Below are positions 23,722 to 35,519 of a DNA stretch of 64,000 nucleotides, piece after piece (position 1 is the first letter of the stretch; each line of letters begins with the position of its first letter). Source of the DNA: Rugalucina vietnamica (Eukaryota; Mollusca; Bivalvia; Lucinida; Lucinidae); NCBI GenBank assembly GCA_964017185.1, contig OZ024880.1, positions 32,826,329 to 32,890,328 of the forward strand, in the 5' to 3' direction. The notes beneath the pieces are model-generated. The model did no database searches. It saw only the letters and a program-made list of their open reading frames with translations, and was not told where the DNA came from. Made by a program: the position numbers and the translations under genes.

Positions 23722-24184
23722 TAGGTTGCATTTCACCATTAGGTTTTTCATAGGTGACAATGTTAACGTTTTGTCACCTAGCTCGAAAACTAGACATACA
23801 AAATTCACAAGACCGGTCGCATTTTAAACGTTCGTCATAGCCCATTAATTCAAATGAAAATTATCAGCATGTTTACCTACTCAATTCAAAGCTATGTCCC
23901 GTTAAACGGAGGCACCCTCAGAAACCATGTTTCGTAATGCGGGTGGGTCTTCAGAGGGGTTCATGGAGAAAACTCCGTCCCGTTCCCATCCGATACCGGG
24001 ATTTATCGACTAAAACATGGCATTCGAAACGGCGCATGTTTCAAGTTTTAAAACAAACACTTCACAGCGGAAATCAATCAACGATTATTGACAGGTGACG
24101 TCATTTTTGTCTCTAATACAAAGTAAATGCTCTCCCCGAAAAAGGCGGGGCGAGTACTCATGAATATTTAGTAGTGTGTACCCT
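23722..24184 (+). repeat. 463-bp direct repeat, right copy
   Basis: Partner of 21946-22408. The outer 3' flank runs straight into the right inverted repeat of the ~6.2-kb element. Confidence 0.85.
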
Positions 24185-24676
24185 CTACACCATTTCTCTT
24201 AAATATGTCGGCCATTTTGTTTTTCGGCGGCCATCTTGAAAATGGCCGAATTCGAAGTGGCCAGGAATCATTTTGGAATCTGCATCATTTGGAGAACATA
24301 TGGTGTAAATTTCATGCTTGTATCATCAACTGAAGTATTCCCTCAAATTTGCTCACTAAGCAGCTCCGCTATAGCCATTTTGGTGGAAGTCAAAAGGTAC
24401 AAGTAGGCAAAGATCAGGAAAAGGCACAATCAGAAAAAGATTCCCACTCAAAAAACCGAGGTGGGAAAAACCAAACTAACAATCAGGTACTTATACCATG
24501 AAAACATTTCGTAAGCCGAATGAGCAGCTATTTTCCCAATAGGTGGCCACTCAGTTACCTTCACTTAACTAAAATATGAAAACATACAGCCGCTCTGTAC
24601 GATATTAGCATTTCCTATAGGGGTTGCCTAATCGTGCCGCTTATCTTATAAAGCCAATTATATCGCCATTGGTGGT

Positions 24677-24865
24677 CATGCGCGGATCCAGAGGGGGGGG
24701 GGGGGGACGGGGGTCCGGACCCCCCCCCTGGAATTTGAAAACTTTACCTAAAAAAAGGTAATTTCGGGATTTTTTGGGGGGGTTGGACCCCCCCCCCTCG
24801 TCTGTGACCAAAAATAACTATTTTCGTTGGACCCCCTCTCATGAAAATTTCTGGATCCGCGCATG
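24677..24865. mobile_element. 189-bp MITE with CATGCGCGGATCCAG ends
   Basis: Ends CATGCGCGGATCCAG and its exact complement, with GTGGT on both sides. The inside is rich in G and C runs facing each other (foldable). Confidence 0.8.
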
Positions 24866-24939
24866 GTGGTTGAGCATGCTTTTGCACTGACAGGGTTTAG
24901 CTGTTGCTAGGCCGGCTAACGTATAGTATAATAAGCATT

Positions 24940-25290
24940 TTATCACGTGATCTACCAGTCCATCACAGCAGTTGATCAATCTTCTTGACTAAAATCATTA
25001 AAACTTGATTGCCGGGTGTGCAAATATTAAAATTACACGCAGCTGAATTTCTCCAAGCGTCGTTTAAAGATGACTTGAACTTGTTGAGGGTTTCACTGCT
25101 GACACACTCCTTTGGCGGAGAATTCTATGGACACGTTTGTCCTTTGTCTAGTTCTTTTGTGTTGTCTATTGGATTTATTACTACCATGTATGATCTTAAA
25201 GACTTGAATGACATCATTACGGCCACGTCTATATTGTTAATGTGGGTTATCCTAGGTATTTCAACCTGTCCTCATAGCTCAACCTACATA
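24940..25290 (-). pseudogene. LINE reverse-transcriptase 3' end relic
   Basis: The - strand reads RLSYEDRLKYLG, a block typical of the C-terminal part of CR1/Jockey-type LINE ORF2, then RNDVIQVFKIIHG and, in another frame, VSSETLNKFKSSLNDAWRNS. Frame changes and stops separate these pieces, so it is dead. The 154-codon + frame over the same place is a shadow of it. Confidence 0.7.
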
Positions 25291-25505
25291 ATATTGAGTT
25301 TTACTATTTTCTTTGCCCTACTTTGCACGTTTTCGGTTAGGAATATGTCCTTTATCAGAAATGGTACCATTGGTAAATTTGCAAGTTGTGGAAGAACCAC
25401 TAACGCACGCAGTGTTTTGTGGGCCGAAATGCTTTTAGTTCACAGACTTTTATTCACCAGACGGCACTTCTAGTTTTAGACATTACAGACTTTTGTTCAC
25501 TTTTT

Positions 25506-25582
25506 AGGGCGTGTTCACACTGACCATTTTGATCCGGATCAGACTGATTCGGATTAAGTGTCAAGTGTGAACGCGCCATTAA
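25506..25582. mobile_element. Miniature inverted-repeat element
   Basis: 'ggcgtgttcacact' faces 'agtgtgaacgcgcc', with a GATCCGGATC palindrome near the centre. Confidence 0.65.
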
Positions 25583-25737
25583 ATTGACTTCACCAAGATA
25601 GTGACTTTGTATAGTGAAAAAAAAAAAAAAACAAAAAAAAAAAAAAAAAAAAAAACAAAAAAAAACTTTTTACCGGTTTTACCGGGTGCGCCGATAAGTC
25701 AACGGCAGAACTCTACGAAACAAGAACAACAGACACC

Positions 25738-25890
25738 GGTCCCGATAGCGTAATGGTTAGAGCGTCCGCTTCAAGGCGGGAGGCGCGGGTTCGAACCCAA
25801 AGACGTTAAAAATGGTACCAGTGGCTACCTTACTTGGCGCTCAGCATTCATAAGGCAAGCACTGGCTTCTCTTCTCTCAAAAAAGATACA
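25738..25890 (+). mobile_element. tRNA-headed SINE
   Basis: The head is 'ggtcccgatagcgtaatggt' (A-box-like) and 'ggttcgaaccc' (perfect B box). The body 'atggtaccagtggctacctt' and 'ggcgctcagcatt' matches the SINEs at 8659-8810 and 34252-34412. A long A-rich tract lies just upstream. It is not called a tRNA gene because the SINE body follows. Confidence 0.75.
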
Positions 25891-25972
25891 GTAAATTATC
25901 CAGTTCCGGGTCACTTTTTTTTCGAAGTGGTTTCCAGATAATTGCTCACAGCAAACTAGGTTTCGACCTTAC

Positions 25973-26033
25973 CATTAGAAAGTATAATCCTACTTCTAAA
26001 TAATGAACTTTAGTCTGATTAATTGTGAATATT
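25973..26033 (-). CDS. Candidate exon of the - strand gene
   Basis: A 61-bp segment with acceptor 'tcgtgtggcccacag' and donor gtaagg: one base in, then 20 open codons (begins IFTINQTKV), ending on a codon boundary. The out-phase fits the exon at 17855-17952. The in-phase does not fit the exon at 26440-26561, so either another exon lies between them or one of the two is wrong. Confidence 0.4.
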
Positions 26034-26439
26034 CTGTGGGCCACACGATGGCTTTGAAGCAGACCACCAATTTATCCAGTTCCGAATCATTTATCCAGTT
26101 CCGAATCACTTGCGATAATTTTTAAACAGGACACTCTCTAGCGCTATTGCGTTATGATTTTGAGTTTGTAGCTTCATTACTTCTTTATAAAACAAGACTT
26201 ACACACAGTTTACCATTTCAGATAGAATAAGTGTCAAAAAACTGTGTACATGTATACGACGTATAACTTACGTTCTGGATATTGGCGTCAATCGAAAACA
26301 AATACATGTTCTAAGTCGATAATGGCGTAACTGGTTCCAGATTTTTGCAGTTAAGAGCTGGTTATTTTCATTTTTGTTTGTTTGTTGGTTTGTTTGGTTG
26401 TTTGTTTTGTTGTTGATGTTTTATGAGTTTAACTTTCAC

Positions 26440-26561
26440 CTGTTTGATTAACATTGAATTTCAAACACAGCTTTGATGTTGCGTAAACAGAGATATCTAA
26501 CAGGAGTATGTCAACTAGACTAGAATTCCAGACAGCATGTTTTGTTCGCGATGCAGATCGA
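26440..26561 (-). CDS. Candidate exon of the - strand gene
   Basis: A 122-bp exon with acceptor 'gattctttgtgcag' and donor gtgaaa: one base in, 40 codons, one base out. The other two frames have stops. The visible piece LVDILLLDISVYATSKLCL is hydrophobic; it may be a buried strand or a membrane segment. The leading T pairs with the CA left by the exon at 28820-28873 (giving H). Confidence 0.5.
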
Positions 26562-26599
26562 CTGCACAAAGAATCACCTGCGTAAGGAAACGACCATTT

Positions 26600-27889
26600 G
26601 ATTTTTATTATTGGGGTCGGGGGGGGGGGGGGGGGGCTGTAAGATTTAAAAAAAAAAAAAAAAAAAAAAAACAGGATCCAATTTTGGCCGAAAAACATAT
26701 CTAGGGCCAAGGACACTCTATCGAGAGGACGACACACTCAATGGAAATCGCTCATGAAATATTGACTATGTACTATGCCACTTTTACCTGTCCGCTAAGC
26801 CGCAGCAGTCGATATTGTCGCCATTTTGAAATAAGATTAATCATACCTGTTCGAGTTTTTATTAAATAACCCCAAAGATTGGTTGCATTCAAATTGATAA
26901 ATAAAGAAAATTAAGTGCACAAAGTCTACCATCATCATAACAGACAGTTTAAGAACCAATTTTTAAACGAAAACCTTTCAATTTAGGAATAAACGTAGGA
27001 AAAAGAAACCCCCAAAACAAATTTATGAGCCGTAAATTTCCCGGAAAAATATCGTCCTGACAAACTGACAGTATATCTTGAACTTAGGTTTTGCATATGT
27101 TAACTTGAAGATTTGTCTTCAACACACAAAGTAAACAACATAATTATTGGTAGAAAGCTCAAATAAAGCTGTAAAGTGTTCCAAAAGCGCCATCGTTGAT
27201 TTTCTTTTTCTAAAAACGGTCCGCCATTTTGTCACGCGGACTTTGTAATTTCTAATAATTAAGTTTACTACTACAAATTTCAAAATATCAAACTCTTATA
27301 TAAATTTTCCGAAACTTTGATGCATCTGCTTTTCATAAATATTATACTTACTAATAGCACGCAGCTTATATCTAAGTAATCGGTTCCAATTTATGACGAC
27401 TGTGTGAAAAATTGGTCGCCATGACGCCATTTTAAGGTCAAAAATAAAAACAAAATAAGGGTAAAGAAAACCACTAAAATTACCTGGTAATGTGATAATT
27501 AGGGGAAAGATAAATATGTCAGATGAAAGATAATTAAAAGGCCTTTTATCTGGTAAATAGGATTTAATTGTTAAAAGGTTCTACTTACTGGCTCAGAGAA
27601 GATAATTCCATTCAGTTAATTCTAATTTTGAAACTACCGCTCGTTTGCCGGATCACGCGGGGCAACGGGTCGTTTCGGTCCAAAATCATGTCACAGTAGA
27701 TAAAGGGCAAAATATTCAGAGTGTGTCGTCCTCTCGATAGAGTGTCCTTGCTAGGGCAGAGTAAATTCTGTATTACTATCTTACGTATTGAAAAATAATA
27801 TCCAGACCCGGAACCATCTTCCAGCCCCCCCCCCCCCATCTTAAAATTCATTCATTTATTAATCTATCTATCTTGGGTCAGTTTACGTC
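26600..27889. other. Intronic DNA, no feature recognised
   Basis: Contains G and A homopolymer runs near 26620-26670 and a 21-bp string (near 26709-26729) whose inverse recurs near 27727-27747, so the two may be the ends of a ~1.05-kb inverted-repeat element. Confidence 0.4.
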
Positions 27890-28100
27890 CCTTTTAAGAT
27901 CATTTAGCTCATATGAGACGAACCAGTCAGTTGGTGTGGTGAAAACGGGCGAACCCCGAGAAAAAAAGGAAAAAAAAAAAAAACCTGGCATATCTTCAAG
28001 CAGAACTTGTCTCACATGAGCCCACAACGACGATCGAATGAAACGCGTTAATGAAATCAGCTCTTCACCACTCGGCAACGGGGTGGGGGGTTTGGCATTC
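27890..28100. repeat. Family C repeat, copy 2
   Basis: Shares 'acgtcccttttaagatcat', 'agctcatatgagacg', 'gaaccccgagaaaa' and 'aagcagaacttgtctcacat' with 28460-28640. Confidence 0.6.
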
Positions 28101-28208
28101 ATTTATTTAGTTAAGTTTTGGTAAATGCATAGCCACTTTTTGGGAAACAGCTACTCACTAGACTACTATGTCAAAAGAAGAAATCAAAATAATAGATAGA
28201 ACAATTTT

Positions 28209-28210
<2 letters not shown>

Positions 28211-28252
<42 letters not shown>

Positions 28253-28282
28253 GAGAGAGAGAGTGAGAGAGAGAGTGAGTGA
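28211..28282. repeat. (GA)n microsatellite
   Basis: Mostly GA units with occasional GT. Confidence 0.95.
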
Positions 28283-28459
28283 AAAAGAGAGATGTTGCTA
28301 GATTCCTTATATGAGGGCCAAAAAGCATAACTTGGCGCTCAACGTCAGGATCGAACCCAGTGTCTGTCCTTCTTGGCTTTGTTGTGTGGTTAGATTTGAA
28401 GCACGTTTAGTTTAGGATGTCAGGGCATCCTAACTTGCCCCCCCCCCCCCCCACTTTTT

Positions 28460-28640
28460 GATTCAGTTTAACGTCCCTTTCCTGATTATTTCAGCTTATA
28501 TGAAACGCGCCAATCAGTAGGTGGGACGAAAACGGGAGAACCCCGAGAAAAACAAAACCACCTGACACGCTCGCAAGCAGAACTTGGTTTGTCTCACATG
28601 GCCAGAGCGGGGTTCGAACCCACACTAGACACAGCGGTGA
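28460..28640. repeat. Family C repeat, copy 3
   Basis: The best copy of the family; ends with 'gcggggttcgaacccacact', a B-box-like string. Confidence 0.6.
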
Positions 28641-28819
28641 GAACTTTGGGAACAAGTCCCATAAAATGGGGGCAAAGTCCTGACTTGACCATAGCTGTGG
28701 ACTAGAACGTTAAGCATCAATTCAATCAAACTGCATTGCAAATGAAAGACTGTGGTATTGTGGCGACACGTACGCACGCACGCACGCACGCACACACACA
28801 CATCAAATAAAATACTTAC

Positions 28820-28873
28820 TGAGATTTAAACACTTCCTCCTCAGTTTCTTTAGGTTCATCGCTAAGACGTGTA
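28820..28873 (-). CDS. Candidate upstream exon of the - strand gene
   Basis: A 54-bp exon with acceptor 'ctattaatatcgcag' and a perfect donor gtaagt: one base in, 17 codons (TRLSDEPKETEEEVFKS), two bases out. It is strongly acidic. Its out-phase fits the exon at 26440-26561. No exon further upstream was found. Confidence 0.5.
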
Positions 28874-28899
28874 CTGCGATATTAATAGATTTACGAGTA

Positions 28900-29845
28900 C
28901 ATGTACTATGTCGACACAATTAATTTTTACTGACCCGAAACTAGCTAAATTGGTAGATAAAATTAACAAGCTCCTACGCAACAGAAAATCAATAAATGAA
29001 GTTCAGTTTTCCTGGTGTGTTATAATTAATGTTGGAACGCATGTTGGAACCAAAAGTGTAAAAAAATAATGTTCAAGGTTTATGCATTTTGCGGAAACCT
29101 GCACCTTGCGGATAATTACACAAGTGCAATATACATTCTAATTCGACAGGTCATCTCGAAGAACAGATTTATTTTTAGCATGCAGATAAGTTTTCAAAAT
29201 CTGACTTCGTGCAGAGGAAGAGAAAAAGACAGACTTCATGACCATACAAAATATTTGTTTTTTAATTGAACAGCTGCTGTGTAGTTCGTGACGATACGAC
29301 CACTTGATTCGGAACTGGATAAGATTCGAAACCGGATAAAATACTGTAACTTCAATCTTCAATGATGGGAATACAGTAAATATGTTAAGGTAATGGTTGG
29401 TGGCGGGCAATGTAGTTCTATCATTGGAGTCTGGTGATGGTAATACCCTTACTCGGGGTTAAAACGAGGTGCGCTGATAAGTCAACGGCGGAACAGTACG
29501 AACATACAATTGCACGGTACTTGCAGTTGTAGTTATAATTTATAAAACGCATTTACCTCCCCTGACGGGACCCCGTGTTGAACAAAAATCCTCCCCGTTT
29601 CCTTTCCTCAAAAATCAACGTGAGTTACAGATGTATTGCGAAAATACCGACCCATTATTTTAATGTATTTGGTTTTAACTTTCACCCGAAATTTGCTAGG
29701 TTTTCACAACCTTCAATTCTATTTATATTTTAATCAGCAAGTGATTCATTTGACCCAGGAATCTGCAAAAAAAATGCAAAGTCGGTCTCTTTTTTCGAAC
29801 CGGAAGTTAAGAATTGCATGGTGTTTAAAGTGGGTGGGGAAGGGA
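28900..29845. other. No gene seen
   Basis: Short frames on both strands have no protein likeness. The string 'gtgcgctgataagtcaac' near 29470 recurs near 25687 and 56162. Confidence 0.4.
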
Positions 29846-29928
29846 AGCGGGTCAACTCGGCCTGATACCAACTCGGCCCGTGAGTCAACTCGGCCTCGGG
29901 TCAACTCGGCCGGGTCAACTCGGCCTCT
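29846..29928. repeat. Five-fold array of GGTCAACTCGGCC
   Basis: Copies of a 13-mer, GGTCAACTCGGCC, some slightly changed, are spaced by a few bases. An inverted array of the same 13-mer lies at 50702-50763. Confidence 0.8.
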
Positions 29929-30000
29929 TATTTTTCCTATTACAGGAGGGGTATTTTATAAGTACATGATGTTTTTAGATAAATCAAATCAAATGTTTAT

Positions 30001-30620
30001 CAGGCTCAGGACAAGTCAAAATTTATTTAGCTACAAAGCTACATTTAGCTGTAGTAGCTAAAAGGAGCTTTAAAAAGTGTGTATATTTCAAATATATATC
30101 ATCATAAAAAGACTCTTTGAAAAAATTGCAGGCAAACACTCGATTGAAATTGTTAGCAACTTTAAATATGTAAACAACATTTTGTGGAAAATCGAGAGAA
30201 GAATTTTCTGCAAAAAACATCATTTTTGTTTATTTCAGAAAATGAGAATTCATATAAACTCGATCAACAATTAGATATACATGTACTATCATATTTTTTT
30301 CTGCTGCATAAATTGTGTTCTATGTTCGGCATTCCATGTATTGCACTGACTGCCACAATGAGGTATTTTATAGCATCTCATTTCCTGCAATTATAAAATG
30401 AAGTTTTTGCAAAAAATTCTTGGCTGGATTTTCTCAAATTTGATGTTTACATAACACATACAAAGTAGTTAACATTTTTTATTAATCGCTTACTTGCAAT
30501 TTTTTCAATGAGTCTTTTTATGATGATATTTATATGAAATATACACAATTTTTAAAGCTCCTTTTAGCTACTATAGCTAAATCGAGCTCTGTAGCTAAAT
30601 TTTGACTTGTCCTGAGCCTG
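30001..30620. mobile_element. 620-bp MITE with ~135-bp inverted ends, 5-bp duplication
   Basis: The ends CAGGCTCAGGACAAGTCAAA are inverse copies over about 135 bp and diverge toward the middle. TTTAT lies on both sides (29996-30000, 30621-30625). CAG...CTG ends with a 5-bp duplication resemble hAT groups that make 5-bp target sites. Confidence 0.85.
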
Positions 30621-30699
30621 TTTATTTCCAATTAATTTCCAATTATGGGCCCGTAAGGACAAACAATCAAATACAATGATTCATGTTGATTGTACAAAC

Positions 30700-30731
<32 letters not shown>

Positions 30732-33700
30732 GAATAGACAAACATTCAAAAGATACAAACATCATACATCATATCACTTTAAGACACAAACTTAATAGTA
30801 CATTACCCTAGTATATTTAACTTTTAAAAAACTTTTAATGTCCCTATCAGGAAATACACATACTTATTTACCATGAATTTCAAAACATTCATATACAAAA
30901 CTTCCCAACTGAATAATTACCGTACTTCGCGATGTATTGTGCGCACTCGTGCATAACACGCACTCAATTTTTTTTGGTCAAATCTTACAGTAACCGTCAG
31001 TCTTATTACCGCAGGATACTGCACAATACTGCAGGATACCGCAGGATTGCTCAAGATACCGCAGGCAAGTAGCTTATGAGGGGAGAGCTATCACCTCAAA
31101 TTTCAGCTCGGCTCCGCAACTGCTGTATCACTGGATAAATTTTGTCAGACATGTGGGATACTAATCTATTATATTTGAATAGACATTTCTAAGGGGCAGG
31201 GATGCTTAGCTCTTTTAAATGATCTTATCGGCTTGTATAGCAGGTTGTTATTACAAGAAAAGGCTGTGTCCTTAGAAACCACATCTCTTTCACAATAACA
31301 ATAATAGACAGAATCATTTATATGCGGAGTCAGAATCATTTAAGAACAGCATATACTCTGTTTAGAAACAGTATTTCATCCTCTACAGCTTAACTGTATT
31401 GCCCATGAAAAAAAAAATCAAGAACAATTTGATTTTACTGATCAAGAGCTACTTGCAAGCCAGTATGACATGCAGCTGCTGATAAAAATCAAGGTTTCAC
31501 TACCAGCAAGAATTCATTAATGACTCTTTAAATAAACATTAGCTGCTCAAATATCTATGAAACTCCTTAAGATTTCCAGCCAATCAGATTACAGATCTTC
31601 CTTGCAGCGGATCCACGCTGAAGTTTAGAGGTATATAGGAAGCTGGATGCTCTTGCCGCAGGATAGAAAAAATACATCAAAATACACTTTCAAAGTATCA
31701 TTTTAATGATGTTCGCTGCTAACATTTGACATTTCAGAACTTCCGGTTTTTCTTTTCTTGAATATCTCGTAAACGGTTGCAGATATTTTCCTAATATTTT
31801 ATATTTGGATACATATTGATGATATGCATTGAATGAGCTATGAAAATTGTCAATCTAAGAAACATCATTTTTTCACCCCATTTTCTGCAACTTTTCAGAA
31901 AATTTTACTTTACAGTAAAATTTATGGGGTATGGTAGATTAAATTTGAATATTACACATCTTCAAATTAATTGCGCTTGGTTGATGTTAATTTTAGCAGC
32001 AGTATATGTGTACATGGTCTTCTAAGTCATTGGTTGAGTCTTTGGTGTGCTGGTTTTAAAATTTTAGGTGGTTTTATGAAGTCGGCTTTTAGAAACAAAA
32101 CAGCCGAAGAAAGGCTGAAAATGGCGATTTTCAAATTGTTGGCTCTCTCTTATATGCTCACTACCCTATATATTTCTTTCTTTTATTGGAACAACATAAC
32201 CAAGTTCTATGTTGTGTGAAAATTAGTGTTGTAACGATGATCAAGTCAAATCGAAAATTGAAAAAAGTTGTCCAGATCGGCGACAATCGATTATGCTGTC
32301 CAGGAATCGATTGTCGCTAACAGTAGGAGCCCTCATTCGCCGAAATTCGGCAAAAACTTGAATAATTTAACAGTGTTAGAAATAAGCAATTGCCCGATTG
32401 CCTGACACGGATTGAAACGTCGGCAAGCCAAGTTTGATGCAATCATGGTAGGGTGCTTAGGCCCTATGTTAGGGTGCCGCTTGGCAACCTGAATTCATTG
32501 CCGGCGAGCGTGAATGACACCCATTATTTTCTTAGATAGGTCACAAAGGTTGTGAAAATAAGCCAAGGGATACACATCCCGCAATGGATTATCAGTAAGT
32601 AGATGGTAAACGAGATCATTAAACAAAGTTGTCAAACCTTTACGCCCGCGTTTACTTAATTGTCCATTTATTCCAAATCCGATAATCGCAATCCATTCAT
32701 GCTTGCCGAAGAATAGACGCACGCCACGTGATATCGGTCCGTTTAATCCAATTACATTACCATGAAAACATAAACACAGATGCGTAATTGAACTGTCAAT
32801 TAAATCTGCAGATAGCCGAAAGTAGGCGCGGCCTGCATTCAACACGAGCGCTCATTGGCCAATCGATTTTTTTTTTTAAAGTCACTCCATGACTTCACGC
32901 ACGTATGAGTTTCCGAGGCGGTAAGATCAGAGACAGACACACAAATTCTCATAACCATTACTACCATTAGCCGACGCACCTGATTTTAGAGGAAGTCCAT
33001 GGTCGTCTGCATTCTAGATTTTCGGTGTATGGCTGTCACTTGTCATTGCAAAAACGCAGAAAATGTCCGTTGAAGCAAGCAGCATGGCACGTTAACGTGA
33101 CGCTACTCTATGTTTTCGTGTCGGCGATTATTAGAGTCCAAAATATTGAGATACCATTATTTCTTATCGAGCTGCTCAAATCAAGTATTTGCACATGATC
33201 CGCTACTGAAATAGGCAATATTTTTTATAGAAAACTCGCTACCGTTTTTATCCAATATATTTCTCTGGGTAAAATGAGTGGTGTTTTCTACTGTTTCCGC
33301 TGTCATTGACGCTTTAAAATCTGTTTTCAATGGTGCATCATAAAAATGAATTTTATTGTTTATAGTGTTTACAATGGATTAAAATTTTAAAACGCAAACT
33401 TGCAATTTATTATTCCATTGTACAAAGATCTCGAGGTAAATGGTTTATTAATTAATGGTTTTTAATGAGCCTATAAGGTGCTTTCCCCCACCCAAACGAA
33501 CTACAGAAACGGTATGCAGTCTGGTCGGATTTGGTAGTATAGCCTTTCCGTTACATGACTCTCGTATAACGGGCCCGCGATTTGTGAACTCCGACCAGCG
33601 CATTATAGCGGAACTGTTTTAGAAGTAAATTTCACTCTGGTAAAAACGTAGCTAAAATAGCAAGTCCTCTCTGTTGCATATAATCAATTTAAAGTCTTTA

Positions 33701-34251
33701 TACATCACAGTGTATATCCGAGCGTATGCAGAACAGACGGTTACGGAACGGACAGACGTTTACAGGAGCACGCGCTTTTTCGCGCCAAAAATGTTTTGTA
33801 CAGTTTTTCATCCAAAACTGTACGCTTCGAATGTATTGTTATATCGGCCTTGCATGTCCATGTACTATCTTCCAAAACACCATAATTTCCGGCATGGAAG
33901 CCTTGTAGTTTAAGCAGAATTTTGTTGCTTAGCAACAAAAACATTACGGAGCGGAACAGTCTACAGATTCGTTTATGTTACGGGGCGGAACAGACGTAGC
34001 CTACGAAAAAAACAGACGAATCAGCATACGGAGCGGTCACAGACGGCCATGAATACTACATGAACAACACTGTGATGTCAAATATAACACTTTGCGGCAA
34101 CCTTCTGTATTGTAGCACTCAAACGTGACCAGATGGAATACACCTGGTGACCTGGATCAGCATCGTACATGTATCAGAATAGCATCGACTATGTTGTGAA
34201 AACAAAAAGTTGTTTGGGGGCAAACAGCAGATCAGAGAGAGAGGGGGGAGA

Positions 34252-34412
34252 GGTCCAGATAGCTCAGTGGTAAAAGCGCCCGCTTCGGGGGCGAGATGTC
34301 GTGGGTTCGCCCAGGCCGCGCCATATCAAATGCATTAAAATGGTACCAATGGCTTCCTTGGTGCTCAGCATCACGAGGCAATCACGGCTTTTCTTCTCCT
34401 TTAAATATAGTA
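34252..34412 (+). mobile_element. tRNA-headed SINE inside RAG-like copy 2
   Basis: The head is 'ggtccagatagctcagtggt' and 'gggttcgcccagg'; the body is as in 8659-8810. Confidence 0.75.
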
Positions 34413-34556
34413 TCACTAATAGTGCATATCTAACAATAAATTCTAAAATAAAAGACTGAAAAAAGTCTGAAAAGGTCCGATAATAAGACTCATGTCTGTT
34501 TTAACAGTAGGTCTATATGGAAGGCTGGCATTCGTGCTGAATACGTTAGTAATATA

Positions 34557-35519
34557 CAAAGGGCGTTCAAAAAGTTCGCAGAAAAGTGCCACCATATTCT
34601 TATTTTGTAAATCAGCTGAAATAAACTATTACAGTTATATAGACAAACATATATTTCACTTATACAGCAAATTTTGCTGCTCTTGCATGAACATAGTGTT
34701 AACAGTGGTTGCTATGGAAACCATACATCACGATTACCGGCCCACTTTTCTTCATTTTTGCAAAAAGTAGATGTTTAATGATGACGTTGCATTTGATAAT
34801 TTACCATGCTTTTTTCACCAAACTTTGTATGAGCAAAGTTCAATATGTTTGCGGTGAGCACATGGCGTCATATAAGTGTGTGACGTCATTTGGCCGTACA
34901 TCGGCCATATTGTTTAGTGGGTATGCCTAAAATGCGAAGGGAACAACGGAATTTGATAAATTGTCTCTTTGGAACGGACTGAAAAAGAAAGAAACACTGC
35001 TAAGAGCAGAAAGTGCATATGGCAACAAGGAAATTAAGAAAACGGCAATCAACAAGTAGTATGCATGATTTCTACTCGGCCAGAAAAGCGTCCATGTCGA
35101 CTCGCGCAGCGTAACGTCAAATAACGTCATACTGTCTAAAATGACCGGCGTGATAGAAAAGTGTAGAATTCGTAAAATACACAACATATCGAATTGTAGT
35201 TTCGACACAATTCATCGCATTATACACACAGAACTGACAATTAGAAGCCCGTATGCCAGGTAGATTCCAAAAATGCTTAAGAGCTAGCCAACAGCAGCGT
35301 GCATGCATATAGCATGACGTTGTTATGACGTTGGGCCGGTTTTACTGTTGCTACCTTAGAAACGCACGTGATTTAACGCCTAATTTTCATCCGATTTTAT
35401 TCAAATTTTGTGCATACATTAACTATATGTTAATTTACAACATGCACAGAGAACGTAAATTTCCCATGACAATTACAAATTTGCCAGCACTTTTCCTCGA
35501 ACTTTTTGAATCCCCCTCG
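34557..35519 (+). mobile_element. Mariner relic inserted in RAG-like copy 2
   Basis: Flanked by TA on each side. The inverted ends share ATTCAAAAAGTTCG or GTTCAAAAAGTTCG. The interior shows mariner transposase pieces: a helix-turn-helix part with LLRAESAYGNKEIKKTA (about 34990-35060), a diverged FREGRESVEDDSRSGRP-like block, and later FDTIHRIIHTELTIR followed by a degraded ARWIPKML motif (about 35190-35275). Stops and frame changes are frequent, and the catalytic half is gone (963 bp against ~1.3 kb for a full mariner). The matching place in copy 1 is empty, so this is the younger event. Confidence 0.8.

Larger units (their letters stand above)
18204..24376. mobile_element. ~6.2-kb element with ~150-bp terminal inverted repeats
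   Basis: The left arm (18204-18360) and right arm (24225-24376) are inverse copies over GCTAAGTGAG, 'aatacttcagttgatgatac', 'aagcatgaaattt', 'catatgttct', 'atgattcctggcca' and 'ttttcaagatggccgcc'. The interior has no recognisable transposase. It holds a thrice-repeated block (19455-20015, 'ccctttctcattaatatgtt'), a direct-repeat pair (21946-22408, 23722-24184) and a ~375-bp tandem duplication (22540-23280). Several short + frames near 20053-20785 have no recognisable product. The family is unknown. Confidence 0.65.

Noticed and set aside
21946-24184. LTR retrotransposon flanked by the 463-bp repeats
   Set aside because: No TG...CA ends, primer-binding site, target duplication or coding remains between them.
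25009-25473. 154-codon + strand frame
   Set aside because: Antisense shadow of a LINE relic read on the - strand; no protein likeness.
25738-25810. tRNA gene
   Set aside because: The tRNA-like part is fused to a SINE body shared with two other loci.
26266-26304. Additional 39-bp exon of the - strand gene
   Set aside because: Splice-like ends exist, but no reading phase fits both neighbours.
32495-32845. 116-codon - strand frame as a gene
   Set aside because: Lies in the non-coding body of the hAT element; relatives at 45240 and 55830 do not keep the frame.
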